A DNA stretch of 64,000 nt from Owenweeksia sp963758205 (GCA_963758205.1 CAVWUM010000001.1:310001-374000), one strand, 5' to 3'; positions 17,471-25,434 are shown, counted from the first letter of the stretch. Notes: generated by a model not told the origin, from the sequence alone. Program-made: numbers and translations.

Positions 17471-18109
17471 TTGAAAAAGTGGTTTTACATATTGGCTACC
17501 CTTGCGGGCATTGCACTTATTATGGTGATGTACTTCAACCATGTGGTGAGTAGCAAAACCCAATACTATCTTAAAAATACCGTAGAAGAAGTTGAACCCG
17601 CAAGGGTAGCGGTATTGCTGGGCACCAGCCAGTTTTTAAGCAATGGTCAAAAAAATCTATACTTCGAGTACCGCATGAATGCCGCAGCTGAACTCTATGA
17701 ATCAGGTAAGGTGCAGTACATTTTGGTAAGTGGAGATAATCGCAAAAAAAATTACAACGAGCCGGTGGCTATGCAAAACGCTCTGATCGAACGCGGAGTG
17801 CCTGAAGATAGAATAGTGCTTGACTATGCAGGTTTCAGAACATTGGACTCTATGGTGCGTGCCCGGGCAGTTTTCGGGCAATCAAAGTTTGTGGTGGTTT
17901 CACAAAAATTCCACAATGAGAGGGCGGTGTTTATAGCCCGGAGCAAAGGTATAGAGGCTTTTGGCTACAATGCCCGCGATGTACACGTGAAGGCCGGTTT
18001 TAAAACCAGGGTACGCGAAGTATTTGCACGTACCAAAATGATGCTTGATTTGTACATTCTACGCACCGAACCCCATTTTTTGGGTGAGGAAGTTAAAATA
18101 GGGGAGTAA
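17471..18109 (+). CDS. SanA/YdcF-like DUF218 membrane protein
   Basis: 212 residues. One N-terminal membrane anchor (WFYILATLAGIALIMVMYF) is followed by a DUF218 domain: ARVAVLLGTSQ, NAAAELYESGKVQYILVSGD, the YNEPVAMQNALIERGVPEDRI segment and SKFVVVSQKFHNERAVFIA. SanA-type proteins affect envelope barrier function (vancomycin sensitivity in E. coli); the exact biochemical role of the family is not settled. Length and the single anchor match SanA well. The start is TTG at 17471, with no better ATG upstream. Confidence 0.9.
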   Translation: MKKWFYILATLAGIALIMVMYFNHVVSSKTQYYLKNTVEEVEPARVAVLLGTSQFLSNGQKNLYFEYRMNAAAELYESGKVQYILVSGDNRKKNYNEPVAMQNALIERGVPEDRIVLDYAGFRTLDSMVRARAVFGQSKFVVVSQKFHNERAVFIARSKGIEAFGYNARDVHVKAGFKTRVREVFARTKMMLDLYILRTEPHFLGEEVKIGE

Positions 18110-18155
18110 AGCAACCAATGTGTTTGTATCACCGTCTTTGGTAAAACACATAAAA

Positions 18156-18959
18156 ATGAAAAAGCTAATAATTCTCACTTCCGTTTTCCTGCTGGTACTT
18201 GGCGGGTGCAAAAAAACAGACCGTGTTCATCCTTGCGTAAATGTAGATCAGATTGATCAGGATGCCATTTGTACCGCAGATTATACGCCCGTATGTGGCT
18301 GCGATGGTAAAACCTATTCCAATGCCTGCGTGGCCACAAATTATGGCGGTGTTACTTCCTACACCCCCGGTATTTGCGGCTGCGATTATAAATCAAGCGG
18401 CACGGTGGTGGATTACACCGGCCTGGATGGTTGCGGACTTGTAATTGAAATGGAAGGCGGTAAAATACTGGAACCTGTTAAACTTCCCGCTGATTATACC
18501 CTTGTAGCCGGTACTGTGGTGGAGTTTAACTACCGCGTAATTACCACCCATGCTTCGTCTTGTATGTCTGGCGAGCTGGCCGATATAGTGTGTATCCGCG
18601 AAAGGGGGTGCGAGCCTATCAACTTTCAGTTTAACCCTTCCGATAGCACCTTTAGGGATGAGGTAGTAATAAACAAAGCCGAACTTAGTGATGATTGCCT
18701 TAATATCAATTTGAGCCATGGTGGTGGCTGTGGCGAGCATGATTTTGAGCTAAGGCTGTTACCGATGTGTGCCACCCCGCCTATGCCCCCTATTGTACAG
18801 CTGGTGCACGAAGGCAATGGAGACTTATGCCAGGCCTATTTAACCAAAAACAAGAGTTACAACTTAAGTATGTTAAAAGTAGCTGGCATCAACTCCGTAG
18901 ATTTTATCCTTATCGATACTTCAGGAAAGTTCAACCGGCAGTTTACATACACCTACTAA
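18156..18959 (+). CDS. Lipoprotein with Kazal-type protease inhibitor domain
   Basis: 267 residues. Lipoprotein signal with lipobox LVLGGCKKTD. Next comes a Kazal domain (about residues 40-75): DAICTADYTPVCGCDGKTY, then NACVATNYGG and ending PGICGCD, with the six-Cys spacing of serine protease inhibitors. The remaining about 180 residues contain further Cys pairs (CMSGELADIVC, RGCEPINF, GGCGEHDFELRLLPMC) in a domain I cannot name. An envelope-anchored inhibitor would fit protection from self or foreign proteases; that is inference. The ATG at 18156 is chosen because it precedes the signal directly; the upstream ATG at 18120 adds an unlikely leader. Confidence 0.85.
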   Translation: MKKLIILTSVFLLVLGGCKKTDRVHPCVNVDQIDQDAICTADYTPVCGCDGKTYSNACVATNYGGVTSYTPGICGCDYKSSGTVVDYTGLDGCGLVIEMEGGKILEPVKLPADYTLVAGTVVEFNYRVITTHASSCMSGELADIVCIRERGCEPINFQFNPSDSTFRDEVVINKAELSDDCLNINLSHGGGCGEHDFELRLLPMCATPPMPPIVQLVHEGNGDLCQAYLTKNKSYNLSMLKVAGINSVDFILIDTSGKFNRQFTYTY

Positions 18960-18986
18960 GCAAGAGCCTACTTATTATCGATAATT

Positions 18987-19016
18987 AAAAGCCTCTCAGC
19001 CGTGAGGCTTTTTTTT
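18987..19016 (+). terminator. Intrinsic terminator after Kazal lipoprotein
   Basis: AAAAGCCTC (18987-18995) pairs with GAGGCTTTT (19004-19012), with an 8-base loop, followed by T residues. Confidence 0.9.
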
Positions 19017-19041
19017 ATGTAAATACTTGCTGTATTTTTCA

Positions 19042-20973
19042 ATGCTTAATTTCTACAGCATGCAAAGCTTACAGTCTGTTTTTTTGGTAGTTGCTCTGGT
19101 ATTTTCTTTTACCCTTGCGGGGAAGGGCAATGACTCGGTACAGGTGGCAGAATACCAAAAGCAGGCATGGGATGTAATCTACTCCAAGCCTGCAGCTGCA
19201 AAGCAATTTGTAAATAAAGCGCTGGCTATTTCTCAAAAAATTGAACACCATCTATTAGAAGCATCCTGCTACAATCAACTGGGTATTGTGTATGATATTA
19301 CCTCTAAATATGATAGCGCGCTTAATTGCTATCGCAAGGCTATATCTATTGCCGAAGAGCATAATCACATTGTAATCAAAGGGCAGGCGCTAAATAATAC
19401 TGGCCTCATTTACTGGAATATGGGCGAGCTGGATCGGGCCATTGGTTACTACACCCAATCCCTCACCATATTTGAAAAGCATGACAACAAAAAGGGCGTG
19501 GCCAACACCCTCAGTAATATTGGTGCACTTTATACGGATAAGCGGGAGTATAAGGCCGCAATACCATTTCATATGAGAGCTATTGGTGCCAGGGAGGCGC
19601 TGGAAGATCAATATGGGCTTAGTGTTTCTTACGCCAACCTGGGTAAGCTTTACCTCGATTTTGAAAACAATGACAGTGCGCGCTATTTCATAAATAAGTC
19701 CATAGTACTAAAGGATAGCCTTAACGATAAACGAGGGTTGGCCATTAACTACAGTAACCTTGGGGTGGTGTTTAAACGGCAGGATAAACTTGATTCGGCC
19801 ATTTGGGCAACAAACCTGGCAAAAGATATAAGGCAGGAGCTGGGTGATAAAAATGCCCTGGCTGCCGAATATTCACTTTTAGGAGCATTGCATACCGAAC
19901 TGAAGGATTACCCCAGGGCTTATGTGGAACTTGACTCTGCAAGGCGCATTGCCATTGAAATGGGGAATAAAAAGGAGCTGATAAATATATATGCCCGGCT
20001 GGCCGGTGTTGATACCCTTACGGGAGATTATAAGTCGGCCGTAAGGCATATGGAAAAAAGAATTGAGGCCCAATACGGCTATTATGATATAGAGCAGGAG
20101 CGTGTAATAAAAGAAGTGCAAACTCAATTTGATACCGAAAAGAAGGAGCGCCAGCTGGCCGAGAGTAAAGTGATACTTGCTGAAGAACAGTTGAAAGTAA
20201 GGCAGCGTACCACCTGGGCTATAGTGCTGGTGGCTGCCATTCTGCTATTGGTGGTAATTGGAGTAAATATTTATCACCGGCAGAAACTCAAGGAACAAAA
20301 GCTTACGGAGGAGAGTCACCTAAGGGATGAGTTGGCCAGGGCCGAAGTGGAGGCTCGTATCCAGGAGGAAAGGGTACGCATCTCCCGCGATCTTCATGAT
20401 CATATAGGTTCGCAGCTTACCATTATTAGCAGTAGTGTTGACAGCCTGGCTTTTGCCGAAGAAGATAAAGACCGCAAGAAAACACTTTATTCCATCAGTG
20501 ATAATGGCCGCGATACCATGCTGCAACTTCGCGAAACTATCTGGGCCATGAACCAAAAAGTGATAGACCTGGAAACACTCACCGCCAAAACCCAGGAATT
20601 TGTTTCTCGACTGAACCTGGATGACCGGCAGGTGAAAGTGAGTATGCAGGCCGATGATGACCTTACCTTAAGCCCGGTGATGGCCATTAATCTATATAGA
20701 ATAGTGCAGGAAGCGGTAAACAATGCAGTAAAGTATGCCGGCTTTAGTGAAATGTTGATTGCTTTTAAAAAGCTTAATAAAACGCTTACGGTGGTAGTGA
20801 CAGATGATGGGCGGGGCTTTGAACTTAATGAACTTACCGAAAAGGGCTATGGTCTCATCAATATGAAGGAGCGTGCTAAGCAGTTTAATGCCGAGCTAAA
20901 CCTTACTACCGCTCCAGGCAAGGGCACTAGTGTGGAGGTGAGGGTTCCGCTTAATCAGGCAAATTACGTATAG
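19042..20973 (+). CDS. TPR-domain sensor histidine kinase (NarL-partner type)
   Basis: About 643 residues. Signal peptide or first membrane segment (SLQSVFLVVALVFSFTLAG), then five to six tetratricopeptide repeats (for example EASCYNQLGIVYDITSKYDS and ALNNTGLIYWNMGELDRAIG) in the periplasm, a membrane helix near residue 400 (TWAIVLVAAILLLVVIGV), then a HisKA_3 dimerisation domain with H-box RISRDLHDHIGSQ (His near 451) and a HATPase domain with N-box IVQEAVNNAVKYA, DDGRGFE and GYGLINMKERAK. It would sense protein or envelope signals and phosphorylate the regulator encoded 35 bases downstream. Start alternatives are TTG 19027 and ATG 19060. Confidence 0.93.
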   Translation: MLNFYSMQSLQSVFLVVALVFSFTLAGKGNDSVQVAEYQKQAWDVIYSKPAAAKQFVNKALAISQKIEHHLLEASCYNQLGIVYDITSKYDSALNCYRKAISIAEEHNHIVIKGQALNNTGLIYWNMGELDRAIGYYTQSLTIFEKHDNKKGVANTLSNIGALYTDKREYKAAIPFHMRAIGAREALEDQYGLSVSYANLGKLYLDFENNDSARYFINKSIVLKDSLNDKRGLAINYSNLGVVFKRQDKLDSAIWATNLAKDIRQELGDKNALAAEYSLLGALHTELKDYPRAYVELDSARRIAIEMGNKKELINIYARLAGVDTLTGDYKSAVRHMEKRIEAQYGYYDIEQERVIKEVQTQFDTEKKERQLAESKVILAEEQLKVRQRTTWAIVLVAAILLLVVIGVNIYHRQKLKEQKLTEESHLRDELARAEVEARIQEERVRISRDLHDHIGSQLTIISSSVDSLAFAEEDKDRKKTLYSISDNGRDTMLQLRETIWAMNQKVIDLETLTAKTQEFVSRLNLDDRQVKVSMQADDDLTLSPVMAINLYRIVQEAVNNAVKYAGFSEMLIAFKKLNKTLTVVVTDDGRGFELNELTEKGYGLINMKERAKQFNAELNLTTAPGKGTSVEVRVPLNQANYV

Positions 20974-21008
20974 AGACTTCCTTACTAATCGCATATTTTA
21001 GCATTTAA

Positions 21009-21671
21009 ATGTCCAAACCTATGCCTATCCGTATTTTAATTGCAGAAGACAATAACCGCCTGGCCCGAACCCTTATTGATAAGCTCAACCTTTTTGATGA
21101 AGAAATCACCGTAAGGGGATGGGAGCCGCATGGGCAGGCTATACTAAAACATCTTGAAGTTGATGCCCATGTGGATTTGATCCTGATGGATATACAAATG
21201 CCGGTGATGGATGGCATTGAAACCACTAAGCAGGTAAAGCTCAAATACCCGCACATTAAAATAATAATGAGCACCGTGTTTGATGAGGAGAACTACATTC
21301 TGCAGGCCATAATGGCCGGGGCTAATGGCTACCTGCTTAAAGATGAAAGACCGGATAAACTTTTCGCAGCTATTACTGAAGTAATGGATGGTGGAGCACC
21401 AATGAGCAGCAGCGTAGCCCGCAAGGCGCTTAACCTTATCCGCTATAAAGACCAGGAAGTACCCGAAGAAAAAGTAGACTTTAACCTCACTAAGCGCGAA
21501 ACCGAAATCCTGGAGCAACTGGCCAGCGGCCTCAACTACAACCAGATTGCCGAAAACCTCTTTATTAGCCCTGGCACCGTACGCAAGCACATCGAAAATA
21601 TTTACCAGAAACTACATGTACATAACAAAGTAGAAGCTGTGCAAATGGCGATTAAGAATAGGTTGGTGTAG
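21009..21671 (+). CDS. NarL/FixJ-family response regulator
   Basis: 220 residues: CheY-like receiver (residues 5-125) with IAEDNN, phosphoacceptor D61 in LILMDIQMPVMDG and the conserved Lys in YLLKDERPDKL, then a LuxR-type HTH (about 155-215) with FNLTKRETEILEQLASGLN and the recognition helix region SPGTVRKHIENIYQKL. It pairs with the TPR kinase immediately upstream. The last about 150 bases of this gene recur, diverged, at 22483-22631 on the far side of a toxin-antitoxin module. Confidence 0.96.
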   Translation: MSKPMPIRILIAEDNNRLARTLIDKLNLFDEEITVRGWEPHGQAILKHLEVDAHVDLILMDIQMPVMDGIETTKQVKLKYPHIKIIMSTVFDEENYILQAIMAGANGYLLKDERPDKLFAAITEVMDGGAPMSSSVARKALNLIRYKDQEVPEEKVDFNLTKRETEILEQLASGLNYNQIAENLFISPGTVRKHIENIYQKLHVHNKVEAVQMAIKNRLV

Positions 21672-21678
21672 AGGAGCG
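21528..21678 (+). repeat. Direct repeat, copy 1 (3' end of response regulator gene)
   Basis: This stretch covers the HTH coding end and the stop of the regulator plus GAGGAGC after it. It matches 22483-22631 with about 13 mismatches over about 149 positions counted by eye, including an uninterrupted identical block of about 47 bases around CCTGGCACCGTACGCAAGCA. Most differences lie in the first 45 bases or at third codon positions. Confidence 0.9.
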
Positions 21679-21721
21679 AATAGCTTTTAGTTGATTGTTC
21701 CCAGCTATGAAGCCTCTGTAA

Positions 21722-22147
21722 TTACGCCTTTAGATCCAGACCGGAATCATATAAGAGAGTCCAATTCTCTATTTCGATACCGCTTAATCGTCCTAAGTGC
21801 TTTTCATTATTGGTTACCATTATCATTTGATGGGCTAAAGCCGTGGCGCCAATAAAAAGATCTAGGTCGTCCACTATTCTTCCTTCTTGTCTCAATCGTG
21901 CTTTTTCAATGGCATAGATGTCTATTCCTGCTGTGATGGGTAGTTGTTTGAATTTTTCGGCCAGCCGATTTACAACCTTAAGACTGGCGTTAGAATTATT
22001 GCTTTTTTGAGCACCATATTTCAATTCAGCCACCGTTATTTCGGAAATATAAAGGTTGTCAAAACCTACTTGGGTTATTTTCTTCTCTAAACCGTATAAC
22101 CCTTTTAAAAAATAGATACAGATATTGGTGTCCAATAGGTAGTTCAT
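21722..22147 (-). CDS. vapC: PIN-domain toxin, VapC type
   Basis: 141 residues with the PIN ribonuclease layout: MNYLLDTNICIYFLKG (D6), acidic E41 in SEITVAELKYGA, and the third acidic cluster RIVDDLDLFIGATAL (D94/D96), then MVTNNEKHLGRL. VapC toxins cut tRNA or rRNA when not bound by their antitoxin. The ATG overlaps the stop of the upstream antitoxin by 4 nt (ATGA), the usual arrangement. The module lies convergent to the response regulator, inside the interval bracketed by the duplicated regulator end. Confidence 0.9.
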   Translation of the reverse strand: MNYLLDTNICIYFLKGLYGLEKKITQVGFDNLYISEITVAELKYGAQKSNNSNASLKVVNRLAEKFKQLPITAGIDIYAIEKARLRQEGRIVDDLDLFIGATALAHQMIMVTNNEKHLGRLSGIEIENWTLLYDSGLDLKA

Positions 22148-22389
22148 TCCAAATCTTCAATTTGGCGGTCAGTAAAGCGGCTGCTACGGATGGTCTCAAT
22201 CAATTCTTCTGCACTTTCGTCAGAGGGCCATGCACCAAAAAGTTCCTTCCAGGAATCGTCCTTTGGTTCGTTAATTTCCCTCTTTAAGGAATCAGAAAGG
22301 CGTTTAATGATTTCGAGCTTAATCTCAGCACTTGCATTTTTCACCAAATTATAGAAATACTCAGTTGTGTCAATTTTATGTGCTTCCAT
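22144..22389 (-). CDS. Antitoxin partner of VapC
   Basis: 81 residues, first gene of the toxin-antitoxin pair. The N-terminal half is helical (TTEYFYNLVKNASAEIKLEI and IIKRLSDSLKRE) and the C-terminal half is acidic and probably disordered until bound (DESAEELIETIRSSRFTDRQ), with WKELFGAW in the middle. This is the pattern of small Bacteroidota antitoxins encoded before PIN toxins. No ribbon-helix-helix or AbrB motif is obvious, so the DNA-binding class is unknown. Confidence 0.8.
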   Translation of the reverse strand: MEAHKIDTTEYFYNLVKNASAEIKLEIIKRLSDSLKREINEPKDDSWKELFGAWPSDESAEELIETIRSSRFTDRQIEDLE

Positions 22390-22449
22390 GACGGCATCTT
22401 TTTTTCAAACTTATCCAAAGATAGTTAACGGAACTTAGTTGAATATAGG

Positions 22450-22626
22450 ATGCATTGTATAAAGGCGGAGCTTTCAATCATTGGCCTCAACTACAATGAG
22501 ATTGTAGAAAATCTTTTCATAAGCCCTGGCACCGTACGCAAGCACATCGAAAATATTTACCAGAAACTACACGTACACAACAAAGTAGAGGCTGTGCAAA
22601 TGGCCATTAAGAACAGGTTGGTGTAG
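22450..22626 (+). CDS. Orphan LuxR-type HTH ORF (58 residues), probable duplication remnant
   Basis: ATG at 22450 opens a 58-codon frame (MHCIKAELSIIGLNYNEIVE...) that is intact to the TAG at 22624-22626. After 11 unrelated residues it is the C-terminal HTH of the regulator at 21009-21671, with the SPGTVRKHIENIYQKL helix unchanged and changes Q to E, A to V in the first part. It lacks a receiver. The frame has stayed open with mostly silent differences, which hints at selection or recent origin. It is equally well read as the displaced 3' end left by an insertion event. Confidence 0.5.
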   Translation: MHCIKAELSIIGLNYNEIVENLFISPGTVRKHIENIYQKLHVHNKVEAVQMAIKNRLV

Positions 22627-22631
22627 AGGAG
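22483..22631 (+). repeat. Direct repeat, copy 2
   Basis: Second copy of the regulator 3' end (see 21528-21678), same orientation, displaced by 955 bases. The two copies bracket the vapC/antitoxin pair. Confidence 0.9.
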
Positions 22632-22667
22632 CAGATAGTTTTAAGACGATAGTCCACAGTTTGATAA

Positions 22668-22722
22668 AGGCCTTTGAAATTGAAAACCCTGACAGAGTTT
22701 AGAAATCTGTCAGAGTTTGTTT
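22668..22722. repeat. Dispersed palindromic repeat, copy 1
   Basis: Contains the dyad CCTGACAGAG ... CTGTCAGAG around TTTAGAAAT, preceded by AGGCCTTTGAA. It recurs at 24856-24911 with a few substitutions. Similar CCTGACAG/CTGTCAGG palindromes are common between genes in Bacteroidota genomes; this one could also form a hairpin followed by T residues. Confidence 0.8.
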
Positions 22723-22734
22723 TGACTATGCATT

Positions 22735-23041
22735 AAGTTTGTTGGGTGATGATTATAAAGGACTAACTTGCTCAAATCTGTATAATGGAGGTGGTATATT
22801 AGTTATATTACATTCTGGATTTCCAAATAGAAATTTTAAAGAGGGTAGTATTGTTCAAGACACACGTCACAGAAATATTAAGAGGCATAGATAATAGGTC
22901 TCAGGGGGTCGAAATTCAGGATTATACCAATCAGTCGATTAACCGCGTTATGTTAGGATTTTTATTAACCAGGATGTAAGTGATCTTATTAGCACTATAG
23001 AAAATGCTTATGCACTTATCCTAAGTATTAGCAAGGTATGA
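22735..23041 (+). pseudogene. Degraded or multiply frameshifted coding remnant
   Basis: No single long frame exists, but three consecutive frames give protein-like text: LSLLGDDYKGLTCSNLYNGG to KEGS (about 22735-22852), then EILRGIDNRSQGVEIQDYTN to VMLGF (about 22870-22964), then FINQDVSDLISTIENAYALI ending at TGA 23039-23041. That last stop overlaps the ATG of the next gene (ATGA), as in a real operon. No start codon was found; the 5' end disappears at the palindromic repeat 22668-22722. It reads as a gene truncated by rearrangement and then decayed, or as one carrying two sequencing indels. No family recognised. Confidence 0.45.
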
Positions 23042-23556
23042 TTAATTTAAGTTTAATATTTTCTTTGTTTCTGGTCCTCAATAATAATTCAGACAGCAAG
23101 AAAATAGAATATAGCATAGTTGTTAAAGGAACTGGGGTTTATAAAAAATTTGTTGGATACCAGATTGATAATGAGGGGTTGAGAGTAGGGGCGTATTTCT
23201 TTCGAAACCGGATATTTAAACATGATGATTTCGTATATGATTCCGCCCATGTTCCAATAGACAAGATTAGCCAAAAGAGCCTATATCGATTGTTTATGTT
23301 TTTAGACACACATGAATTTTTGGAAGATTTATATTTTAAGAATGAAGTGCCTTGTGGTAGGGCGACTACTATAAATATTAAAAATGAAGGAGAAGGTATT
23401 GATTACATTATCATAGATAATGAATATTGTCTGGAACAGTGTTTTGATACAAATAGATACCTTCTCAATGAATTATTCTTTTTGCTGAATGATCTAATTC
23501 CTGAAGGGTTGGAAAAATTTCATCTAAATGCTAACTATTGTCAAGAAGTTGACTAA
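23038..23556 (+). CDS. Exported protein of unknown function
   Basis: 172 residues with a short N-terminal hydrophobic stretch (MINLSLIFSLFLVLNNN), probably a signal peptide. The mature part has mixed charge and several aromatic residues, with Cys in VPCGRATTINIKNEG and DNEYCLEQCFD. The family is not recognised. Its start overlaps the stop of a decayed upstream frame. GC is clearly lower than in housekeeping neighbours, consistent with an accessory patch. Confidence 0.6.
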   Translation: MINLSLIFSLFLVLNNNSDSKKIEYSIVVKGTGVYKKFVGYQIDNEGLRVGAYFFRNRIFKHDDFVYDSAHVPIDKISQKSLYRLFMFLDTHEFLEDLYFKNEVPCGRATTINIKNEGEGIDYIIIDNEYCLEQCFDTNRYLLNELFFLLNDLIPEGLEKFHLNANYCQEVD

Positions 23557-23576
23557 TTCAATGATCCCCTAGTTAT

Positions 23577-23695
23577 CGAGCGAGTCTCCTCGCGTGGTAA
23601 ATCCTTTCCACCCTCGCTACCCCGAGAATCCCCGCGCTATCGCGCGCGTCCTCTCGCGTACAAATTAGTTAATCGGGCTTATAATGAGTTTAAAG
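23577..23695. repeat. GC-rich dispersed repeat region with CCTCGCGTGGTAAATCC unit
   Basis: A non-coding stretch directly after the 23038 gene contains GAGTCTCCTCGCGTGGTAAATCCTTTCC, split here as GAGTCTCCTCGCGTGG plus TAAATCCTTTCC, then GCGCTATCGCGCGCG and TCTCGCGTACAAATTAGTTA. The same unit recurs in diverged form at 24775-24835, 25435-25490 and 25562-25605, always between genes. Confidence 0.6.
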
Positions 23696-23832
23696 GTAAG
23701 GCATAAGAGACAGGTGCATGCCTGCCGAGGAACCGGTTATTCAGAATATCTATATACTGAAAAATTTGATTCGAAGCCTAAAAATTAATACATCATATTA
23801 TGAGGTATTAATAATCTATGTATATTTTGCCT

Positions 23833-24171
23833 ATGTATAGTAAAGAGCTACTGAAGGGCACCTTATCGGTGATTGTGTTAAACCTGTTGGCTGAAAATGG
23901 CCGAATGTATGGGTACGAGATTTTTCAAAAAGTAAAAGAGCTTTCTGAGGGAAAGATACTATTGAAGGATGGTAGCCTTTACCCGGCCCTGCAACGTATG
24001 ACTAAGGATGGCCTGTTGACTTTTGAGGAGGAGTATATCGGTAAGAGAGTGAGGAAGTATTATTTGCTGACTTCAAAAGGTAAGGTGGAGAAAAAAGCCC
24101 ATTTAGAGGAGCTCCGTGATTTTATTGAAACTCTTACAAAAGTGGTGTATCCAAAACTTAGTTTGCAATGA
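23833..24171 (+). CDS. PadR-family transcriptional regulator
   Basis: 112 residues from ATG 23833 (an in-frame ATG at 23818 adds five residues; MYSKELLKGTL is the usual Bacteroidota start). Winged-helix PadR features: LLKGTLSVIVLNLLAENG, MYGYEIFQKVKELSEG, then GSLYPALQRMTKDGLLTFEE and RKYYLLTSKGK with a short C-terminal helix. PadR proteins repress nearby membrane or transport genes until an effector binds. The stop overlaps the start of the following membrane protein gene (ATGA), which is therefore the likely regulated or partner gene. Confidence 0.92.
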   Translation: MYSKELLKGTLSVIVLNLLAENGRMYGYEIFQKVKELSEGKILLKDGSLYPALQRMTKDGLLTFEEEYIGKRVRKYYLLTSKGKVEKKAHLEELRDFIETLTKVVYPKLSLQ

Positions 24172-24767
24172 AGCTTACCGATGAGCAAGTAGATAGTATT
24201 GCCAAAAGGGTTGGGGAGAGTAATCTGAAACTACCTAAACTTAAGGATGATATTTTAGACCATTTGTGTTGCGTAATTGAGCATGAATTAGCCCAGGGTA
24301 AAGACTTTAATGGATTGCTTGAGGCGGCTATTGCGGAACTTGCGCCTAACGGATTAAAAGATCTGGAACGAAAAACTGTATTTCTGTTAAACTCAAAAAA
24401 AATAACCTTTATGAAAAAGCTGTTGTTTATCACAGGGTTTTTAGGAGCCCTTAGTCTTACACTTGGTGCCATGTTTAAGATTTTACACTACCCTGGTGCC
24501 AATTCATTATTCATAGCTGGCCTTATGCTATTGCTATTGGTATTTGTGCCAATGTTTAGCTATAGCCGCTACAAACTATCCATAGCCCGCCCGCGTATTG
24601 AAAAACTACAATTGATTTTTGGAGCCACTGCTGCTGTTATTGTTGGCCTATCAGGAATATTCAAAGTGCTGCACCTAATGGGAGCTAACCTATTGATGAT
24701 GCTCGGTACGCTCGTTTTTGCACTCGGGTTTTTACCGATGCTTTTTATCTCGCTGTATAGAAGGTAG
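24168..24767 (+). CDS. Four-helix membrane protein coupled to PadR, GldL-like motif
   Basis: 199 residues. The soluble N-terminal about 80 residues begin MKLTDEQVDSIAKRVGESNL and contain DDILDHLCCVIEHEL, the pattern of short helical domains encoded after PadR genes in Bacteroidota. Four membrane helices follow, in two pairs. Each pair carries a related motif: GAMFKILHYPGAN and GIFKVLHLMGAN, reminiscent of the KIxHWxGA motif in GldL of the type IX motor, which suggests a duplicated hairpin. No function is established; a membrane stress or gliding-related role is speculation. Confidence 0.75.
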   Translation: MKLTDEQVDSIAKRVGESNLKLPKLKDDILDHLCCVIEHELAQGKDFNGLLEAAIAELAPNGLKDLERKTVFLLNSKKITFMKKLLFITGFLGALSLTLGAMFKILHYPGANSLFIAGLMLLLLVFVPMFSYSRYKLSIARPRIEKLQLIFGATAAVIVGLSGIFKVLHLMGANLLMMLGTLVFALGFLPMLFISLYRR

Positions 24768-24774
24768 GCAGGCT

Positions 24775-24835
24775 AAGGCTCAATACCCAACGCTACCGCT
24801 CGAGTCCCTTCGCGTAGTAATTTGTATTAAGAAAT
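24775..24835. repeat. Dispersed GC-rich repeat, diverged copy
   Basis: CTACCGCTCGAGTCCCTTCGCGTAGTAATTTGTATTAAG, starting 8 bases after a stop codon (split for reading: CTACCGCTCGAGTCCC and TTCGCGTAGTAATTTG). It resembles the units at 23577 and 25435. Confidence 0.5.
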
Positions 24836-24855
24836 CCCGATTGACAATTTGAACC

Positions 24856-24911
24856 AGGCCTTTAAAGTTTAAGAACCCTGACGGAGTTTAGAAATCTGTC
24901 AGGGTTTGTTT
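24856..24911. repeat. Dispersed palindromic repeat, copy 2
   Basis: AGGCCTTTAAAGTTTAAG then CCCTGACGGAG, TTTAGAAAT and CTGTCAGGG. It is the second copy of 22668-22722 and makes a hairpin followed by TTTGTTT. Confidence 0.8.
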
Positions 24912-24953
24912 AAGGAAAAGAACAAGCGGGATTTTTTAGCGCCAGCGGGGGGC

Positions 24954-25328
24954 TCAGGAGAAAAATAAGAAAAAGGGAACGGAATAGTATAAAATGATCA
25001 GTATGGTTCTAAGGCGCGCTGGAATCAAAAACTTAATTTTGGAATAATCCCTCTCAATCTTTTCATATTTTTTATCATACATGTATATATATGATATTAA
25101 GCCATATATCAAAAATATTAAACCATAAATGTAGTTTCTGTAGTTCTGAACCTTCGATATGTCATCAATAATGAACTGACAAGCAAGATATAAATACATC
25201 AATATGCTTCCTCCAAATAAAATCACTACTGTAAATTCAATAAAAACAATTCCAATTGAATTGATCAGGGTATACCAGTTTTTTAGCAACCGGTGTGTTT
25301 CGAATAATAAATAGCGTATTAAAATCAT
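24954..25328 (-). CDS. Small membrane protein of unknown function
   Basis: 124 residues with three hydrophobic segments (about 20-45, 50-72 with FIIDDISKV break, and 66-82/105-122) and a basic loop KKYEKIERDYSKIKFLI between them. No family recognised. AT-rich compared with neighbours and surrounded by dispersed repeats, so it is either an accessory gene or a chance frame; the hydrophobic pattern and length favour a real gene. Confidence 0.4.
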   Translation of the reverse strand: MILIRYLLFETHRLLKNWYTLINSIGIVFIEFTVVILFGGSILMYLYLACQFIIDDISKVQNYRNYIYGLIFLIYGLISYIYMYDKKYEKIERDYSKIKFLIPARLRTILIILYYSVPFFLFFS

Positions 25329-25434
25329 GTAGCTAAATATTCAATACGTCAATTTTATCTTGTTTGAGATCTTGACCTCCATATTTTTTTTGAGATAACT
25401 TCCATGACTTATGATTACCAGTTAAATAGGGTCT

